From Streptomyces fumigatiscleroticus (GTDB lineage: Bacteria > Actinomycetota > Actinomycetes > Streptomycetales > Streptomycetaceae), in contig NZ_BMQF01000008.1 of assembly GCF_014647975.1 (NCBI RefSeq), positions 186,001 through 250,000 on the forward strand: 64,000 nucleotides of DNA, in the 5' to 3' direction. The position numbers and the translations under genes were made by a program. Positions 24,786-33,650 of the stretch are shown here, one piece after another. Numbering within the stretch: the first letter of the stretch is position 1; each line of letters opens with the position of its first letter. Under the pieces are notes generated by a model, which ran no database searches, was not told where the DNA came from, and saw only the letters and a program-made list of their open reading frames with translations.

Positions 24786-26279
24786 TCAGGGCTGCGTGAG
24801 CCGTACGCCGTCGATCACCCAGTACCAGTTGTTGCCGCCGGTGTAGCGGAACCGGATCCGGGCGGTGGTCGCGCCGGAGGGCACCTGAAGGGTGACGGTC
24901 TCGGTGCGCGAGGGCACGTCGGCCGTGTACGTCTTCACGGCGACCGGTGTGCCGCCGTCGTAGGAGACGAGGACCTCGCCCTTCTGCGGGGACTCGTGCC
25001 GGTAGTAGGTGGTGTAGGTGAGGGTGGCCGCCCGGCCGCCGGTGACCTGGTAGGCGGGGCTGATCAGGGTGGAGTCGAAGCCGCCGGTCAGGGACTTGTC
25101 GCTCCACTCGTCGCCGTCGGCCACCGCGAAGACGTTCCGGGCGCGGACGTTGGACTCGCGCTGCTGGTCGCGCTGGGCGGCGGTCCAGAACTCGTCGGTG
25201 GTGAAGGACCAGCCGCGCCACTCGGTGATGCCGCCGGTGCCCATCGCCGAGTTGTCGACCGACCAGCCGGCCGGCGGGGTGTGGGTGAAGCCCTGGACAC
25301 CGGCGCCGATGCCGGTCTCGTCGGTCCGGGTGCGCAGCTGTCCGCGCAGGGTGTCGAAGTCGTCCGGCAGCGGCTGCTGGACGGGACGGCCGTCCAGGTC
25401 CCAGGCCGGGTCGAGGGCGATACCGAGATGGGCCAGCGCGGAGGCGGCCACGTCGGGCATCTTGACGTCGCAGCGGGTGGAACCGGCCGCCAGCGTCGGG
25501 CCGGTGGCGATGAGGAAGGTCTGCCGCTCGGGGGCGCTGGAGCCGCCGTGTCCCCCGGCGTCGGTGTGTCCGTGGTCGGCGGTGATCATGATCAGCCAGT
25601 CCTCGCTGCCGTACGTGGCACGGGACCTGACGGCGGCGACCATGCTGCCGACCTGGGTGTCGGCGGTGTGGATGGCGTCCAGGTACTGCTGGGAGGCGGC
25701 GCCGTAACTGTGGCCCGCGTGGTCGATGTTGTCGAGCTGGACGAAGACCGCGTCGGGGTCGCCGGTCGTGAGCCGGGCCACCGCGCGGGAGGTGGTACCG
25801 GTGTCGTACTCGGCGGAGGGGGTGGACACCCGGGTGTCCACCTTCGACGAGAACACGGTGTCGGTCAGGGGTGCCCAGGAGGAGACGGCGTAGGTGGCCA
25901 GGGCGGGCTCGGCGGTCTCGATGCGGGTCAGGAAGTCGGGGTACTGAGTGAACTTGTTGCCGCTGAAGGTGTTGTCCTTGACGTTGTGCTTGTCGGACCA
26001 GACACCGGTGATGACCGTCGACCAGCCGGGGCCGGAGAGAGTGGGGGCCAGCGGGTCGGCGTAGATGCTGCTGGGCGCGGTGAGCCCGGCGGCCATCAGA
26101 GCGTCCAGGTTCGGTGCGTCGGCGTCCTTGATACGGCTGAGCAGACAGCCGTCGAGGCCGATGACCAGGACCTTCGGGGTGCGGGTCGCGGCCCGGGCGA
26201 CGGTGGCGAGCGGGCCTGCCGAGACGCCGGCGGCGGCCGCGGACAGGAGCAGTGAACGGCGGGAGATGCGGGACGGCAC
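24786..26279 (-). CDS. secreted alkaline phosphatase-superfamily phosphodiesterase
   Basis: A 497-residue enzyme. It starts with a twin-arginine signal (SRRSLLL at 6-12, cleavage near residue 31). The catalytic domain has the metal and nucleophile motifs of the nucleotide pyrophosphatase/phosphonoacetate hydrolase group: VIGLDGC at 39-45, APTLSGPGWSTVITG at 78-92 with the probable Ser/Thr nucleophile, LDNIDHAGHSYG and ITADHGHTDAGGHGG. The last 150 residues form a jelly-roll (MAM/carbohydrate-binding-like) domain. It is the last gene of the phosphonate unit, 39 bases after the binding protein, so it may release phosphate or a phosphonate from an ester outside the cell. The exact substrate is inferred from context only. 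Confidence 0.88.
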   Translation of the reverse strand: MPSRISRRSLLLSAAAAGVSAGPLATVARAATRTPKVLVIGLDGCLLSRIKDADAPNLDALMAAGLTAPSSIYADPLAPTLSGPGWSTVITGVWSDKHNVKDNTFSGNKFTQYPDFLTRIETAEPALATYAVSSWAPLTDTVFSSKVDTRVSTPSAEYDTGTTSRAVARLTTGDPDAVFVQLDNIDHAGHSYGAASQQYLDAIHTADTQVGSMVAAVRSRATYGSEDWLIMITADHGHTDAGGHGGSSAPERQTFLIATGPTLAAGSTRCDVKMPDVAASALAHLGIALDPAWDLDGRPVQQPLPDDFDTLRGQLRTRTDETGIGAGVQGFTHTPPAGWSVDNSAMGTGGITEWRGWSFTTDEFWTAAQRDQQRESNVRARNVFAVADGDEWSDKSLTGGFDSTLISPAYQVTGGRAATLTYTTYYRHESPQKGEVLVSYDGGTPVAVKTYTADVPSRTETVTLQVPSGATTARIRFRYTGGNNWYWVIDGVRLTQP

Positions 26280-26318
26280 GGGAGACCTCCGGATACCGGT
26301 GTGTGGATGGGCGGGGAG

Positions 26319-27371
26319 TCAGCTGCCGGTCGCGGACTTCCAGTCCTCGACGTACGACGTCAGGTTCTTGTCGATGTCGGCCCAGTCCGGTTCGAACACC
26401 TCGACGCCGGCCATCAGCTTCGCCAGCGCGGTGGCGTTGGCGTCGGTGGCCTTGACGTCCCGGCGCACGGCGAAGCCGCCGCCGATCTCGCTGACCTGGC
26501 GCTGGGCCCGCGTGCTCAGCAGGTAGTCGAGGAACTTCCTGCCGTTGGCGGAGTGCGGGGCCCTTGCCACCAGGCCGGCCGCGTACGGCAGGGCGAAGGT
26601 GGTCGCCCTGCCGCCTCGCGCCGCCGGGAACCAGATGCCGAGGTTGGGCATGGTCTTGGACTGGGCGTAGTTCATCTGGACGTCGCCGTTGGCGACGAGC
26701 AGTTCGCCCTTGTCGACCTTGGGGGCGAGCTTTCCGGTGGAGGCGGACGGGCCGACGTTGTTGGCCTGGAGCTTCTTGAGGTAGGCGAGGGCCGCGTCCT
26801 TGCCGCCGAAGTCGTGGATCGCCTTGATGAGTACGGCGGTTCCGTCACCGGCGACGCCGGGAGTGGAGTACTGGAGCTTGTTCTCGTACTTGCCGTCGAG
26901 CAGTTCCTGCCAGGTGGTGGGGGCCTGCTTCAGTTCCTTCTTGTTGTAGACGAACCCGAAGTAGTTGTCGACCACGGCGGTCCAGGTGCCGTCGGCCGCC
27001 TTGCCCGCGTCGGCGACCTGGTCGGCGCCCTTGGGTGTGTACTTGGTGAGCAGTCCCTTGCCGTCGGCCTGCTGGATGAAGGGCGGCAGCGTGACGAGGA
27101 CGTCGGCCTGCGGGTTGCGCTTCTCACGGACGGCCCGCTGCACCATCTCGCCCGAGCCGCCCTCGACGTACTCGACCTTGATGCCGGTCTGCTTCTCGAA
27201 GTCCTCGAAGACCTGGTCGTACCAGCCGTCGCCGTTCTCGCCCTTGAGGCCGTCGGCGCTGTAGACGGTGACGACCTTCTCGTCGGAGGCGGCGGAGTTG
27301 CCTCCGCAGGCGGTGAGCGGGGCGGCGAGCAGACAGAGGGCGGCGACCGGGACGATACGGTTTCTGGGCAT
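26319..27371 (-). CDS. ABC transporter substrate-binding lipoprotein, 2-aminoethylphosphonate type
   Basis: A 350-residue lipoprotein (lipobox APLTACGG, Cys about 22) of the extracellular binding protein family 1/iron-AEP group: KVVTVYSADGLKGENGDGWY at the mature N-terminus, then FEKQTGIKVEYVEGGSGEM. The combination with two permeases, one ATPase, a phosphonatase-like hydrolase and an FAD oxidase places it in the 2-aminoethylphosphonate import class (PhnS role). Signal sequence and length are normal. Iron is the alternative ligand for this family, but the neighbours argue for a phosphonate. Confidence 0.85.
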   Translation of the reverse strand: MPRNRIVPVAALCLLAAPLTACGGNSAASDEKVVTVYSADGLKGENGDGWYDQVFEDFEKQTGIKVEYVEGGSGEMVQRAVREKRNPQADVLVTLPPFIQQADGKGLLTKYTPKGADQVADAGKAADGTWTAVVDNYFGFVYNKKELKQAPTTWQELLDGKYENKLQYSTPGVAGDGTAVLIKAIHDFGGKDAALAYLKKLQANNVGPSASTGKLAPKVDKGELLVANGDVQMNYAQSKTMPNLGIWFPAARGGRATTFALPYAAGLVARAPHSANGRKFLDYLLSTRAQRQVSEIGGGFAVRRDVKATDANATALAKLMAGVEVFEPDWADIDKNLTSYVEDWKSATGS

Positions 27372-27416
27372 GACGGCATGGACTCCTTGCTGAAGAGGGA
27401 AGCGGGTGGGTGGGGA

Positions 27417-28214
27417 TCAGCGGTACGACGCCTTGGTACGCACCCGGGAGACGGCGAGCAGGACGAGCAGCGTCGTGGTCATCAGCACCACCGCCAGGGC
27501 GGAGCCCGCGAAGAGGGCGCCGCGGTCGGTGGCCGCGTAGATCAGGACGGTGAGCGGGGTCCAGTCCGGCGGGTAGAGCATCACGGTGGCGCTCAGCTCG
27601 CCCATCGACAGGGCGAAGCAGAGCCCGGCCGCCGCGCCGAGCGAGGGCAGCAGCAGGGGCAGCTTGACCCGCCACAGGACGTACGCGGGGCGGGCGCCGA
27701 GCGAGGCGGCGACCTGTTCACAGGCCGGGTCCAGGCGCTCCAGGGCGGCCGAGACGGACTGGTGGGCGAACGCGGTGACCAGCACGGTGTGCGCGACGAT
27801 CACGATCCACCGGGTGCCGTTGAGCAGGAACGGCGGCTGGGAGAAGGCGACCAGCACCGCCAGGCCGACGACCACCGGGGGCACCGCGACCGGCAGCATG
27901 AACAGGGCGTCCAGCACGGCCCGGCGGCGCCGGCCCAGGGCGGCGCCCGCGAGCGCGGCCCAGGTACCGGCGATGAGCGCCAGCAGGCTGGCGGTGACGG
28001 CGGTGACCAGGCTGGTGACGAGCGCCTGGAGGGCCTCGCCCCGGGTGGCGGCCGCGTAGTGGGCGGTGGTGGCGCCGGCGGGCAGGACCCCGGGCCAGCT
28101 GGTGGCGAACGACGCGGCCAGGATCACCAGCAGCGGCAGCGCGAACAGGGGCAGGAAGAGGACGAAGAACACCGCCCAGGCGGTCCACTTCCCCTTGCGG
28201 CTATGCACGAGCAC
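27417..28214 (-). CDS. ABC transporter permease, phosphonate type, second subunit
   Basis: A 265-residue membrane protein with six helices; the EAA loop is seen as CEQVAASLGARPAYVLWRVK. It takes the PhnV role in the AEP importer. The GTG at 28214 lies inside the 3' end of the preceding permease gene (14-base overlap), which shows translational coupling. Confidence 0.88.
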   Translation of the reverse strand: MLVHSRKGKWTAWAVFFVLFLPLFALPLLVILAASFATSWPGVLPAGATTAHYAAATRGEALQALVTSLVTAVTASLLALIAGTWAALAGAALGRRRRAVLDALFMLPVAVPPVVVGLAVLVAFSQPPFLLNGTRWIVIVAHTVLVTAFAHQSVSAALERLDPACEQVAASLGARPAYVLWRVKLPLLLPSLGAAAGLCFALSMGELSATVMLYPPDWTPLTVLIYAATDRGALFAGSALAVVLMTTTLLVLLAVSRVRTKASYR

Positions 28215-29115
28215 GGCGGCTCACCACCCGGTAGAGGCCGTACAGGCCGACAGAGATGAGGATGTTGACGACGGCGACCACGCACGCGCCCGGGTAGTCG
28301 GACTCCAGGATCGCCTTGCCGTAGACGAGCATCGGCAGGGTGGTGACGCCCTTGGCACCGGTGAACAGCACGATGCCGAACTCGTTGAGGCACATGACCA
28401 GAACCAGGCTGCCGCCGGCCGCCAGCGCGGGACGCGCCTCGGGCAGCACGATCTGCCGCACGATCCGGGCGGGCCGCGCCCCGAGGCCGGCCGCCACCTC
28501 CAGCTGCCCGGTGTCCAGTTGGGAGAAGGCGGCGAGCAGCGGCCGCATCACGAACGGCGTGAAGTACGTGATCTCGGCCAGCAGCACGCCCCACGGCGTG
28601 GTCAGAAACCGGAAGGGGCCCTGCGCCGCCCCGGTCAGGTCCGTCCACAGCCCGTTGGCCATGCCCACGCTGCCGTAGACGAACAGCAGGGCCAGTGTGA
28701 TCAGGAACGACGGGAAGGACAGGAAGACGTCGACGAACCGGGCGACCGCGCGGGCGCCGGGGAACGGCACGAACGCGATGACCAGCGCCAGCACGAACCC
28801 GAGCACCAGGCAGCCGGCGGTGGCTGCGCACGCGAGCCAGACGGTCGTCCACAGCGCCTGGTGGAACGCCGTCGAGGCGAACATGTCGGTGTACGGCGTC
28901 AGAGAGGTCCCGCCGGTGTCCGGCTGGAAGGACTGCCGGACCACCAGGGCGAGCGGATAGAGGAAGACCAGGCCGAGGGCGGCCACCGGAGGCAGCGCCC
29001 ACAGGCGGGCGAGCGGCCGCGGACGCGGCGCCGCGGGCCGGGGCCGCGCGGCTCCCGCCCCGGACGTCCCGGTTCCCCAGGTGTTCGCTGCCTTCTCGGC
29101 CGTGACGCTACCCAT
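28201..29115 (-). CDS. ABC transporter permease, phosphonate type, first subunit
   Basis: A 304-residue membrane protein with six helices and the EAA loop LEVAAGLGARPARIVRQIVL. It takes the PhnU role. The first 45 residues are Pro/Arg-rich and cytoplasmic. It overlaps the ATPase gene upstream by 8 bases and the second permease downstream by 14 bases. Confidence 0.88.
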   Translation of the reverse strand: MGSVTAEKAANTWGTGTSGAGAARPRPAAPRPRPLARLWALPPVAALGLVFLYPLALVVRQSFQPDTGGTSLTPYTDMFASTAFHQALWTTVWLACAATAGCLVLGFVLALVIAFVPFPGARAVARFVDVFLSFPSFLITLALLFVYGSVGMANGLWTDLTGAAQGPFRFLTTPWGVLLAEITYFTPFVMRPLLAAFSQLDTGQLEVAAGLGARPARIVRQIVLPEARPALAAGGSLVLVMCLNEFGIVLFTGAKGVTTLPMLVYGKAILESDYPGACVVAVVNILISVGLYGLYRVVSRRARA

Positions 29116-30157
29116 CGCCGCTCACCCCCGCCGTCAGCAGCGTCGCGTCCTCGGGCGCGAAGTGCAGGGTGACGGGCCGGCCGTGGACGGGCGGCTCCTT
29201 GAGTTCGCGCAGGTCCGCCATGATCCGGTGACCGTCGACATCGACGTACAGCCGGTGGGTGGAGCCGCGCCACTGGATCTCGGCGACGGTTCCGGTGAGC
29301 TGGTTGGGACCGCTGCCGAGGCCGACCAGGTGGGGGCGTACGCACAGCGTGGCCCGGGCGCCCGGCGCGGCTCCGCCCGTGTCGACCTTCAGCATGCCGC
29401 CGGCGAAGGAGACGCCACCGTCGCCGACGGTGACCGGGAGCAGGTTGGCGTTCCCGACGAAGGAGGCGGTGAACTCGGTGCGCGGCGTCCGGTACAGCTC
29501 CTGTGGGGTGCCGCAGTCCTTCAGCCGCGCCTGGTCCATCACCGCGATCCGGTCGGCGAGGGTGAGCGCCTCCACCTGGTCGTGGGTGACGTAGAGGATG
29601 GAGACCTCCGGCAGTTCCCGGTGCAGCCGGGCCAGTTCGGCGAGCATGCCCGAGCGCAGCCGGGCGTCGAGCGCGGACAGCGGCTCGTCGAGGAGGAGGA
29701 CGTCCGGGCGGATGGCGAGCGCCCGGGCGATGGCGACGCGCTGCTGCTGGCCGCCGGAGAGCTCGCGCGGATAGCGGCGGGCGTAGCCGGCCATGCCGGT
29801 CATCTCCAGGGCCTCGGCGACCCGGGGCCCGATCTCGGCCTTGGCCACCCGGCGCGCCTTCAGGCCGAAGGCGACGTTGTCCTGGACCCGCATGTGCGGG
29901 AAGAGCGCGTAACTCTGGACGACCATGCCGATGCCCCGCCGGTGCGGCGGCAGATCGGTCACGTCGCGGTCGCCGAGGAAGACGCGTCCGGAGGCGGGCC
30001 GCACGAATCCGGCGACCGCCCGCAGCGCGGTGGTCTTGCCGGAGCCGGACGGCCCGAGCAGCGCCATCACCTCGCCGGGTTCGACCCGCAGGTCCAGGGC
30101 GTCCAGGACCACGTTGCCGTCGTAGGCGACCGTGACGGAGTCGAAGCGGATGCCCAT
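29108..30157 (-). CDS. ABC transporter ATP-binding protein, phosphonate/iron type
   Basis: A 349-residue ATPase. Walker A LLGPSGSGKTTALRAVAG, signature LSGGQQQRVAIARALA and Walker B VLLLDEPLSALD are intact, followed by a TOBE domain from about 270. It energises the two permeases encoded downstream (PhnT role). The ATG at 30157 is one base after the stop of the hydrolase gene, so the genes are co-translated. Confidence 0.9.
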   Translation of the reverse strand: MGIRFDSVTVAYDGNVVLDALDLRVEPGEVMALLGPSGSGKTTALRAVAGFVRPASGRVFLGDRDVTDLPPHRRGIGMVVQSYALFPHMRVQDNVAFGLKARRVAKAEIGPRVAEALEMTGMAGYARRYPRELSGGQQQRVAIARALAIRPDVLLLDEPLSALDARLRSGMLAELARLHRELPEVSILYVTHDQVEALTLADRIAVMDQARLKDCGTPQELYRTPRTEFTASFVGNANLLPVTVGDGGVSFAGGMLKVDTGGAAPGARATLCVRPHLVGLGSGPNQLTGTVAEIQWRGSTHRLYVDVDGHRIMADLRELKEPPVHGRPVTLHFAPEDATLLTAGVSGDG

Positions 30158-30158
30158 G

Positions 30159-30899
30159 TCACCGCGCTCCGCGGAGCAGAGCGGGCAGTTGGGCGACCGA
30201 GTCCAGGACGTGGGTGGCGCCGGACGCGTGGAACTGCGCGTCCCCGTGCGCTCCGGTGCGCACCCCGGCGACCAGGCCCGCCCCGGCCCGCACTCCGCTG
30301 AGTACGTCGTAGGAGGTGTCGCCTGCCACGGCTATTCGGCGTACGTCGTCGGCGGCGCCGGTCCGCAGGAACGCCGCCAGCACCATGTCGGGGTACGGCC
30401 GTCCGCGCCCGCCCGCGTCGGCGGGGCACAGGGTGAGGTCGGCCAGGTCGCGCCAGCCGAGCGCGTCGAGGACGGCGTCCTGGGTGACGCGGGCGAAGCC
30501 GGTGGTCAGGACGACGGTACGGCCGTCGGCCCGCAGCTCCTCGATCGCCTCGCGGGCGCCGGGGACGGGCGCGATCCGGCCGCCGTCGACGAGTTCGCCG
30601 TAGGCCTTCTCGAAGGCGGTGTTGGCGCGGCGGGCGCGCTCCTCGTCCCCGAACAGGTGCCGGAAGACGGAGATCTTGGACTCGCCCATGGTGGCGCGGA
30701 CGTGGTCGAGCATCTCGGCGTGGCGCCTGGTGCCGGGCTCGACGCCCAGTGCGCGGGCGGCGGCGTCGAAGGCGAGCTCGACCAGGCCGCCGTCGGCGAC
30801 GGTGGTGCCGGCCATGTCCAGCACGACGAGCGTGATGTCGGCGGGCCGGGCGGTCGGTGCGGTGTGCCGCACGGTGTCCCGGGTGTTGTCGGCGGTCAT
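30159..30899 (-). CDS. phosphonatase-like HAD hydrolase (PhnX-like)
   Basis: A 246-residue HAD-superfamily hydrolase. ITLVVLDMAGTTVADGG at 21-37 carries the nucleophilic Asp and the AGT signature of phosphonoacetaldehyde hydrolases; GESKISVF in the cap probably positions the substrate lysine; VAGDTSYDVLSGVRAGAG is the third HAD motif. It would cleave the C-P bond of phosphonoacetaldehyde to acetaldehyde and phosphate. It lies 5 bases after the FAD oxidase gene, which would make the aldehyde. The ATG at 30899 is right beside its GAGGAAG, so a GTG nine codons later is a possible alternative start. Confidence 0.88.
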   Translation of the reverse strand: MTADNTRDTVRHTAPTARPADITLVVLDMAGTTVADGGLVELAFDAAARALGVEPGTRRHAEMLDHVRATMGESKISVFRHLFGDEERARRANTAFEKAYGELVDGGRIAPVPGAREAIEELRADGRTVVLTTGFARVTQDAVLDALGWRDLADLTLCPADAGGRGRPYPDMVLAAFLRTGAADDVRRIAVAGDTSYDVLSGVRAGAGLVAGVRTGAHGDAQFHASGATHVLDSVAQLPALLRGAR

Positions 30900-30904
30900 C
30901 TTCC

Positions 30905-32029
30905 TCACCAGCCCAGTTCGTTCGCGGTGGTCTCGGCTATCGCGGGTGAACAGGTCATGCCGCGCCCGCCGGGCCCGGTGACCAGCCACACCCCGTCGCG
31001 CAGCCGTTGGCGGTGCACGACCCGGCCCGGGTCGGTGCACTGCGCGTACACCCCGGCCCAGCGGCGCCGGATCTTCGGCAACGGACGGCCGAGCAGGGAC
31101 TCGACGACACCGGTGAGGTGGTCGTAGGGGTCCTCGACGGTGTCGAAGGCGAAGGGGTGCTCGTACTCGTGGGTGTCGCCGATGGTCAGACCGCCGTCGG
31201 CGCGCTGGACCATCAGGAGCTGCATGCGGTGGTCCGCGGCGGTCGCCGGCTGCGGCTGCCGGGCGTTGAGCTCGTCCAGGGCGGGCGAGGCGTACGCCGG
31301 GTAGTAGCGGAAGCTGTCGGCGTCGGCGACCGAGGTGGTGAGCGGCTCGCCGAGGGGGTCGGTCTGCATCATCTGGAGGCGGACCCGGCGCACCGGCAGA
31401 CCGGGCCCCGCCAGTTCGCGGACGAGCCCGCCGAGCCAGGCGCCGGTGCACAGGACGACCACGTCGCCGGTGTGCACGTCGCCGTGATCGTCGCGGACGG
31501 CGCTGTCGCCGATCACCTCGCGGACCTCGCGGCCGGGCAGGAAGGTGTAGTCCGGCGACTTCAGCAGTTCGGCACGGAGAGCCGACTGGGCGGTGCGGGG
31601 TTCCACGGCGGCGTCGCGCTCGCAGTGCAGGGCGGCGTCGAACTCCCCGCGCAGCGCGGGATTGACCGCCCGTGCCTCGTCGGGCGTCAGCAGCCTGTAG
31701 CCGCGTGCCGCCGCGTCCGCGCGGGCCACCGCTGCCTCGGCGACGGCCAGTTCGAGCGGGCCCCGTACGGGTGTCAGGGACCCGTTGGCCCTGAAGCCCA
31801 GCGCGGGGACCCGGGCACCGATCTCCTCCCACAGCTCCCGTGCTCTCAGGGCGGTGTCGAGCTCCTCACCGCCCGCCCGGCCGCTCACCCAGATCTGTCC
31901 GAAGTTGCGCAGCGAGGCGCCGCGCGCCTCGGCCTCGCGCTCGATCTGGACGACCTGGTGGCCGCGTTCCACTGCGTGCCAGGCGTGCATGGTGCCCACC
32001 ACGCCTGCTCCGACGACTGTCACTCTCAC
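30905..32029 (-). CDS. FAD-dependent amine oxidoreductase of the phosphonate cluster (TIGR03364-like)
   Basis: A 374-residue D-amino-acid/glycine oxidase-fold flavoprotein. VTVVGAGVVGTMHAWHAVER at the N-terminus is the FAD-binding motif; ASLRNFGQIWVSGR is typical of the subgroup found next to phosphonatase-like hydrolases. It probably oxidises aminoethylphosphonate or its N-methyl form to phosphonoacetaldehyde, replacing the PhnW transaminase that is absent here. I chose GTG at 32029 because GAGGAG lies 10 bases before it; the frame is open to 32101 but crosses the promoter region. Confidence 0.88.
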   Translation of the reverse strand: MRVTVVGAGVVGTMHAWHAVERGHQVVQIEREAEARGASLRNFGQIWVSGRAGGEELDTALRARELWEEIGARVPALGFRANGSLTPVRGPLELAVAEAAVARADAAARGYRLLTPDEARAVNPALRGEFDAALHCERDAAVEPRTAQSALRAELLKSPDYTFLPGREVREVIGDSAVRDDHGDVHTGDVVVLCTGAWLGGLVRELAGPGLPVRRVRLQMMQTDPLGEPLTTSVADADSFRYYPAYASPALDELNARQPQPATAADHRMQLLMVQRADGGLTIGDTHEYEHPFAFDTVEDPYDHLTGVVESLLGRPLPKIRRRWAGVYAQCTDPGRVVHRQRLRDGVWLVTGPGGRGMTCSPAIAETTANELGW

Positions 32030-32105
32030 GACGGCAACGCTCCTCGCGGTCGGGGAACCGAAAAGATCCGGCTGACAACGAGAGCGTGAACGAGCCATCA
32101 CGATT

Positions 32106-32116
32106 GGGCTAGACCC
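32106..32116. promoter_or_regulatory. GntR/HutC-type operator upstream of the phosphonate catabolic genes
   Basis: GGGCTAGACCC is a short dyad close to the TGGTCTAGACCA form bound by HutC-subfamily regulators such as PhnF. It sits in an AT-rich 130-base gap between the GntR gene and the FAD oxidase gene, the only real gap in the cluster, where the promoter of the catabolic and transport genes must be. Confidence 0.6.
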
Positions 32117-32161
32117 GTTATCTTTTCGTTACTCGCCCGGCTGTCGCCGGGCGGCCCGCGG

Positions 32162-32917
32162 TCAGCCGGTGAGATGCGCCGAGAAGGAGAACCGGTCCCC
32201 TCGGTACAGGCTGCGCACCCGCTCCAGCGGCCGGCCCGCGGTGTCCCGGGACACACGGTGGATGAGCAGCATGGGGAGCGCGGGCGGGGTGCCGATCAGC
32301 AGGGCCTCGCGCGGAGTGGCGAGCACCGTCTCGATACGCTCGTCGGCGTCCCCGAACGCGATGCCCTGAGCCCGCAGATAGGCGTAGAAGGAGGAGTCCG
32401 GCTCGAAGTCCGTATCCAGCCGCGGGACGCGGGCCACGGCGACATAGGTGCTCTCCAGACCGACCCGCTCCTCGTCTGCGAGCAGCACGCGCTCCAGGTG
32501 CCAGACCGGATCGCCGCGGGTCAGGCCGGTCTCATCGGCCAGCGCCTTCGGACAGGCAAAGCGGTCGAGGGAGACGAGCGTACGGCCCGGGGTGCGCCCC
32601 TGGCGCCGGACGCCCTCCGTGTAGCTGGCCAGGGACAGCGGCTGCTCCAGCTTCGGCCCGGCGACGACCGTGTTCCGCCCCTGCCGCCGCAGCCGTCCCT
32701 CCAGCACCAGCTCGCGCACCGCCTGCCGCACTGTCTCGCGGGCGACCCGGTAGCGCTCGGACAGATCACGTTCGGTGGGGATGACGTTGCCCTCCCCCAG
32801 TTCCTCCAGGAGTGCGGAGATCTGCGCCTTCACCGCGTAGTACTTGGGGATGCGCCCGTGCTCGGGTACGCCGGAGCGGACGGGTGCACCGGGGGCCTGG
32901 TCGTTCGGGTAGTCCAC
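32162..32917 (-). CDS. GntR-family (HutC/PhnF-type, UTRA domain) regulator
   Basis: A 251-residue regulator. The GntR winged helix is at 25-90 (YYAVKAQISALLEELGEGNV, then TERDLSERYRVARETVRQAV), followed by a UTRA effector domain (about 105-245, ending SLYRGDRFSFSAHL). HutC-type regulators repress catabolic genes until a small substrate binds. It lies upstream of, and on the same strand as, the phosphonate genes, and the dyad at 32106 is its likely site. GTG at 32917 has no clear ribosome binding site, so it may be leaderless. Confidence 0.9.
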   Translation of the reverse strand: MDYPNDQAPGAPVRSGVPEHGRIPKYYAVKAQISALLEELGEGNVIPTERDLSERYRVARETVRQAVRELVLEGRLRRQGRNTVVAGPKLEQPLSLASYTEGVRRQGRTPGRTLVSLDRFACPKALADETGLTRGDPVWHLERVLLADEERVGLESTYVAVARVPRLDTDFEPDSSFYAYLRAQGIAFGDADERIETVLATPREALLIGTPPALPMLLIHRVSRDTAGRPLERVRSLYRGDRFSFSAHLTG

Positions 32918-33158
32918 ACGAGGATCGTCGCAGACACCGGTGCCGGCCTCCCGCGCCGGGGCCCGGCACGAGCGGGACGCGACGACGGCACGGTGCCCTG
33001 CGCCGCGTCCGGGTGACGCCGGGGAAGTGTCCTCCTGCCCCGACGGCGTGAACCCGGCGGCTCACTCAGAACGTGTACATGCTGAGCAGCCCACGGACGG
33101 CGAGCAACGAACCGTCCTTCGGGCCACCCGCTCGCAAGGACCTACCGATGGGATAGCC

Positions 33159-33560
33159 ATGCTCGTTCGTTCCGCCGCCGCGGCACTGGCCGTCGGCGCC
33201 GCCGCTGCGCTGGCCCTCAATGTCTCCCCCGCGTCCGCGGCCTCCGCGGCGACTGCGGCGAGCTGCGAGAACGCCTTCGTGCTCTACGACAACGTCAACT
33301 ACTCCGGCACGCATCTCTGCTTCGCCTCCTGGGAATCGGAGAGCGACCTGGGGAAGATCGCAGCTCTTCCCAGCGGGAGCATCCAGGACAAGACCTCGTC
33401 CGTCAAGAACGACACCGACACGGCGTTCTGCCTGTTCGTGGACAACAATTACTCGGGTGACAGATTCACCCTCGACGCACACACCTGGATCGCCGACATG
33501 AGGGTCCCGAATCCGTACTGGAACGACAAGATCAGCTCGATCCGCCCCGGAGCCTGCTGA
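33159..33560 (+). CDS. secreted peptidase inhibitor I36 / beta-gamma crystallin-like protein
   Basis: A 133-residue protein with a signal peptide (cleavage after ASA, near residue 27). The mature domain has two Greek-key-like repeats: FVLYDNVNYSGTHLCFAS and CLFVDNNYSGDRFTLDA, as in the I36 metalloprotease-inhibitor family (SMI type) of Streptomyces. Four cysteines could make two disulphide bonds. It is an independent gene: non-coding sequence before it, and a strong hairpin after it. The start is supported by the signal peptide; the ribosome binding site is weak. Confidence 0.88.
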   Translation: MLVRSAAAALAVGAAAALALNVSPASAASAATAASCENAFVLYDNVNYSGTHLCFASWESESDLGKIAALPSGSIQDKTSSVKNDTDTAFCLFVDNNYSGDRFTLDAHTWIADMRVPNPYWNDKISSIRPGAC

Positions 33561-33600
33561 CCCCCGTCTCAGGAAACACCCGCTGCCTTCCCGGACAGCC

Positions 33601-33630
33601 ACAGGCGGGCCCTGCCGAGGGCCCGCCTGT
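33601..33630. terminator. bidirectional hairpin terminator
   Basis: A perfect hairpin with 13-base arms (ACAGGCGGGCCCT and AGGGCCCGCCTGT) and a GCCG loop, between the convergent I36 gene and the LacI-type gene. It is placed to end both transcripts. Confidence 0.9.
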
Positions 33631-33650
33631 CCGTTGTCGCGCACCACTCG

